The notes under the pieces: generated by a model
The model's database searches: none
What the model was told of the DNA's origin: nothing
The model's input: the letters and a program-made list of their open reading frames with translations, nothing else
Shown here: positions 6,416 to 6,424 of the stretch, piece after piece
How the letters are laid out: every line of letters begins with the position of its first letter
How positions within the stretch are numbered: position 1 is the first letter of the stretch
Assembly (NCBI GenBank): GCA_945929765.1
Contig: CAMEOL010000057.1
Location: 1-6,424, forward strand
DNA: 6,424 nucleotides
Source of the DNA: an uncultured Gemella sp.
GTDB taxonomy: Bacteria; Bacillota; Bacilli; Staphylococcales; Gemellaceae
Reading direction: 5' to 3'
Position numbers and translations under genes: made by a program

Positions 6416-6424
6416 GTCTAGTAA

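Overview
The window is a strongly AT-rich stretch of a low-GC Gram-positive chromosome. It has AGGAGG-type ribosome sites, GTG and TTG start-codon usage, and a GlnR/GlnA pair whose protein sequences look like the Staphylococcales branch. A Gemella-like bacterium is my best guess from GC content and protein style; this is inference, not a database match. It is mostly ordinary core genome, and I found no obvious new multi-gene system.

Left part (1-2100): positions 1-190 hold no credible gene. The glnR-glnA operon is then read leftward. It starts at a promoter near 2078-2106 whose spacer is occupied by a GlnR-type operator, and it ends at a strong intrinsic terminator at about 191-254. GlnR is a MerR-family repressor and GlnA is a feedback-inhibitable class I-alpha glutamine synthetase. 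In related bacteria glutamine-bound GlnA activates GlnR, so the operon is expected to repress itself when nitrogen is plentiful.

Right part (2290-6360): a rightward unit starts from a putative extended -10 promoter at about 2290. It encodes a 61-residue, two-helix membrane protein, a MurJ/YtgP-type lipid II flippase, an RsuA/RluB-type pseudouridine synthase and a PepV-type M20 dipeptidase, and it ends at a perfect 12-bp-stem terminator at 6314-6354. The last three genes are packed with a 1-nt overlap and a 1-nt gap, so they should be co-transcribed and translationally coupled. They serve cell-wall precursor export, RNA modification and peptide use, which looks like conserved housekeeping linkage rather than one pathway.

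The points most worth a second look are: the glnRA control region; the small membrane protein leading into the flippase gene; three start-codon corrections; and a diverged inverted repeat (139-175 against 6371-6415) that brackets the whole block and may be the remnant of a mobile or repeated element.
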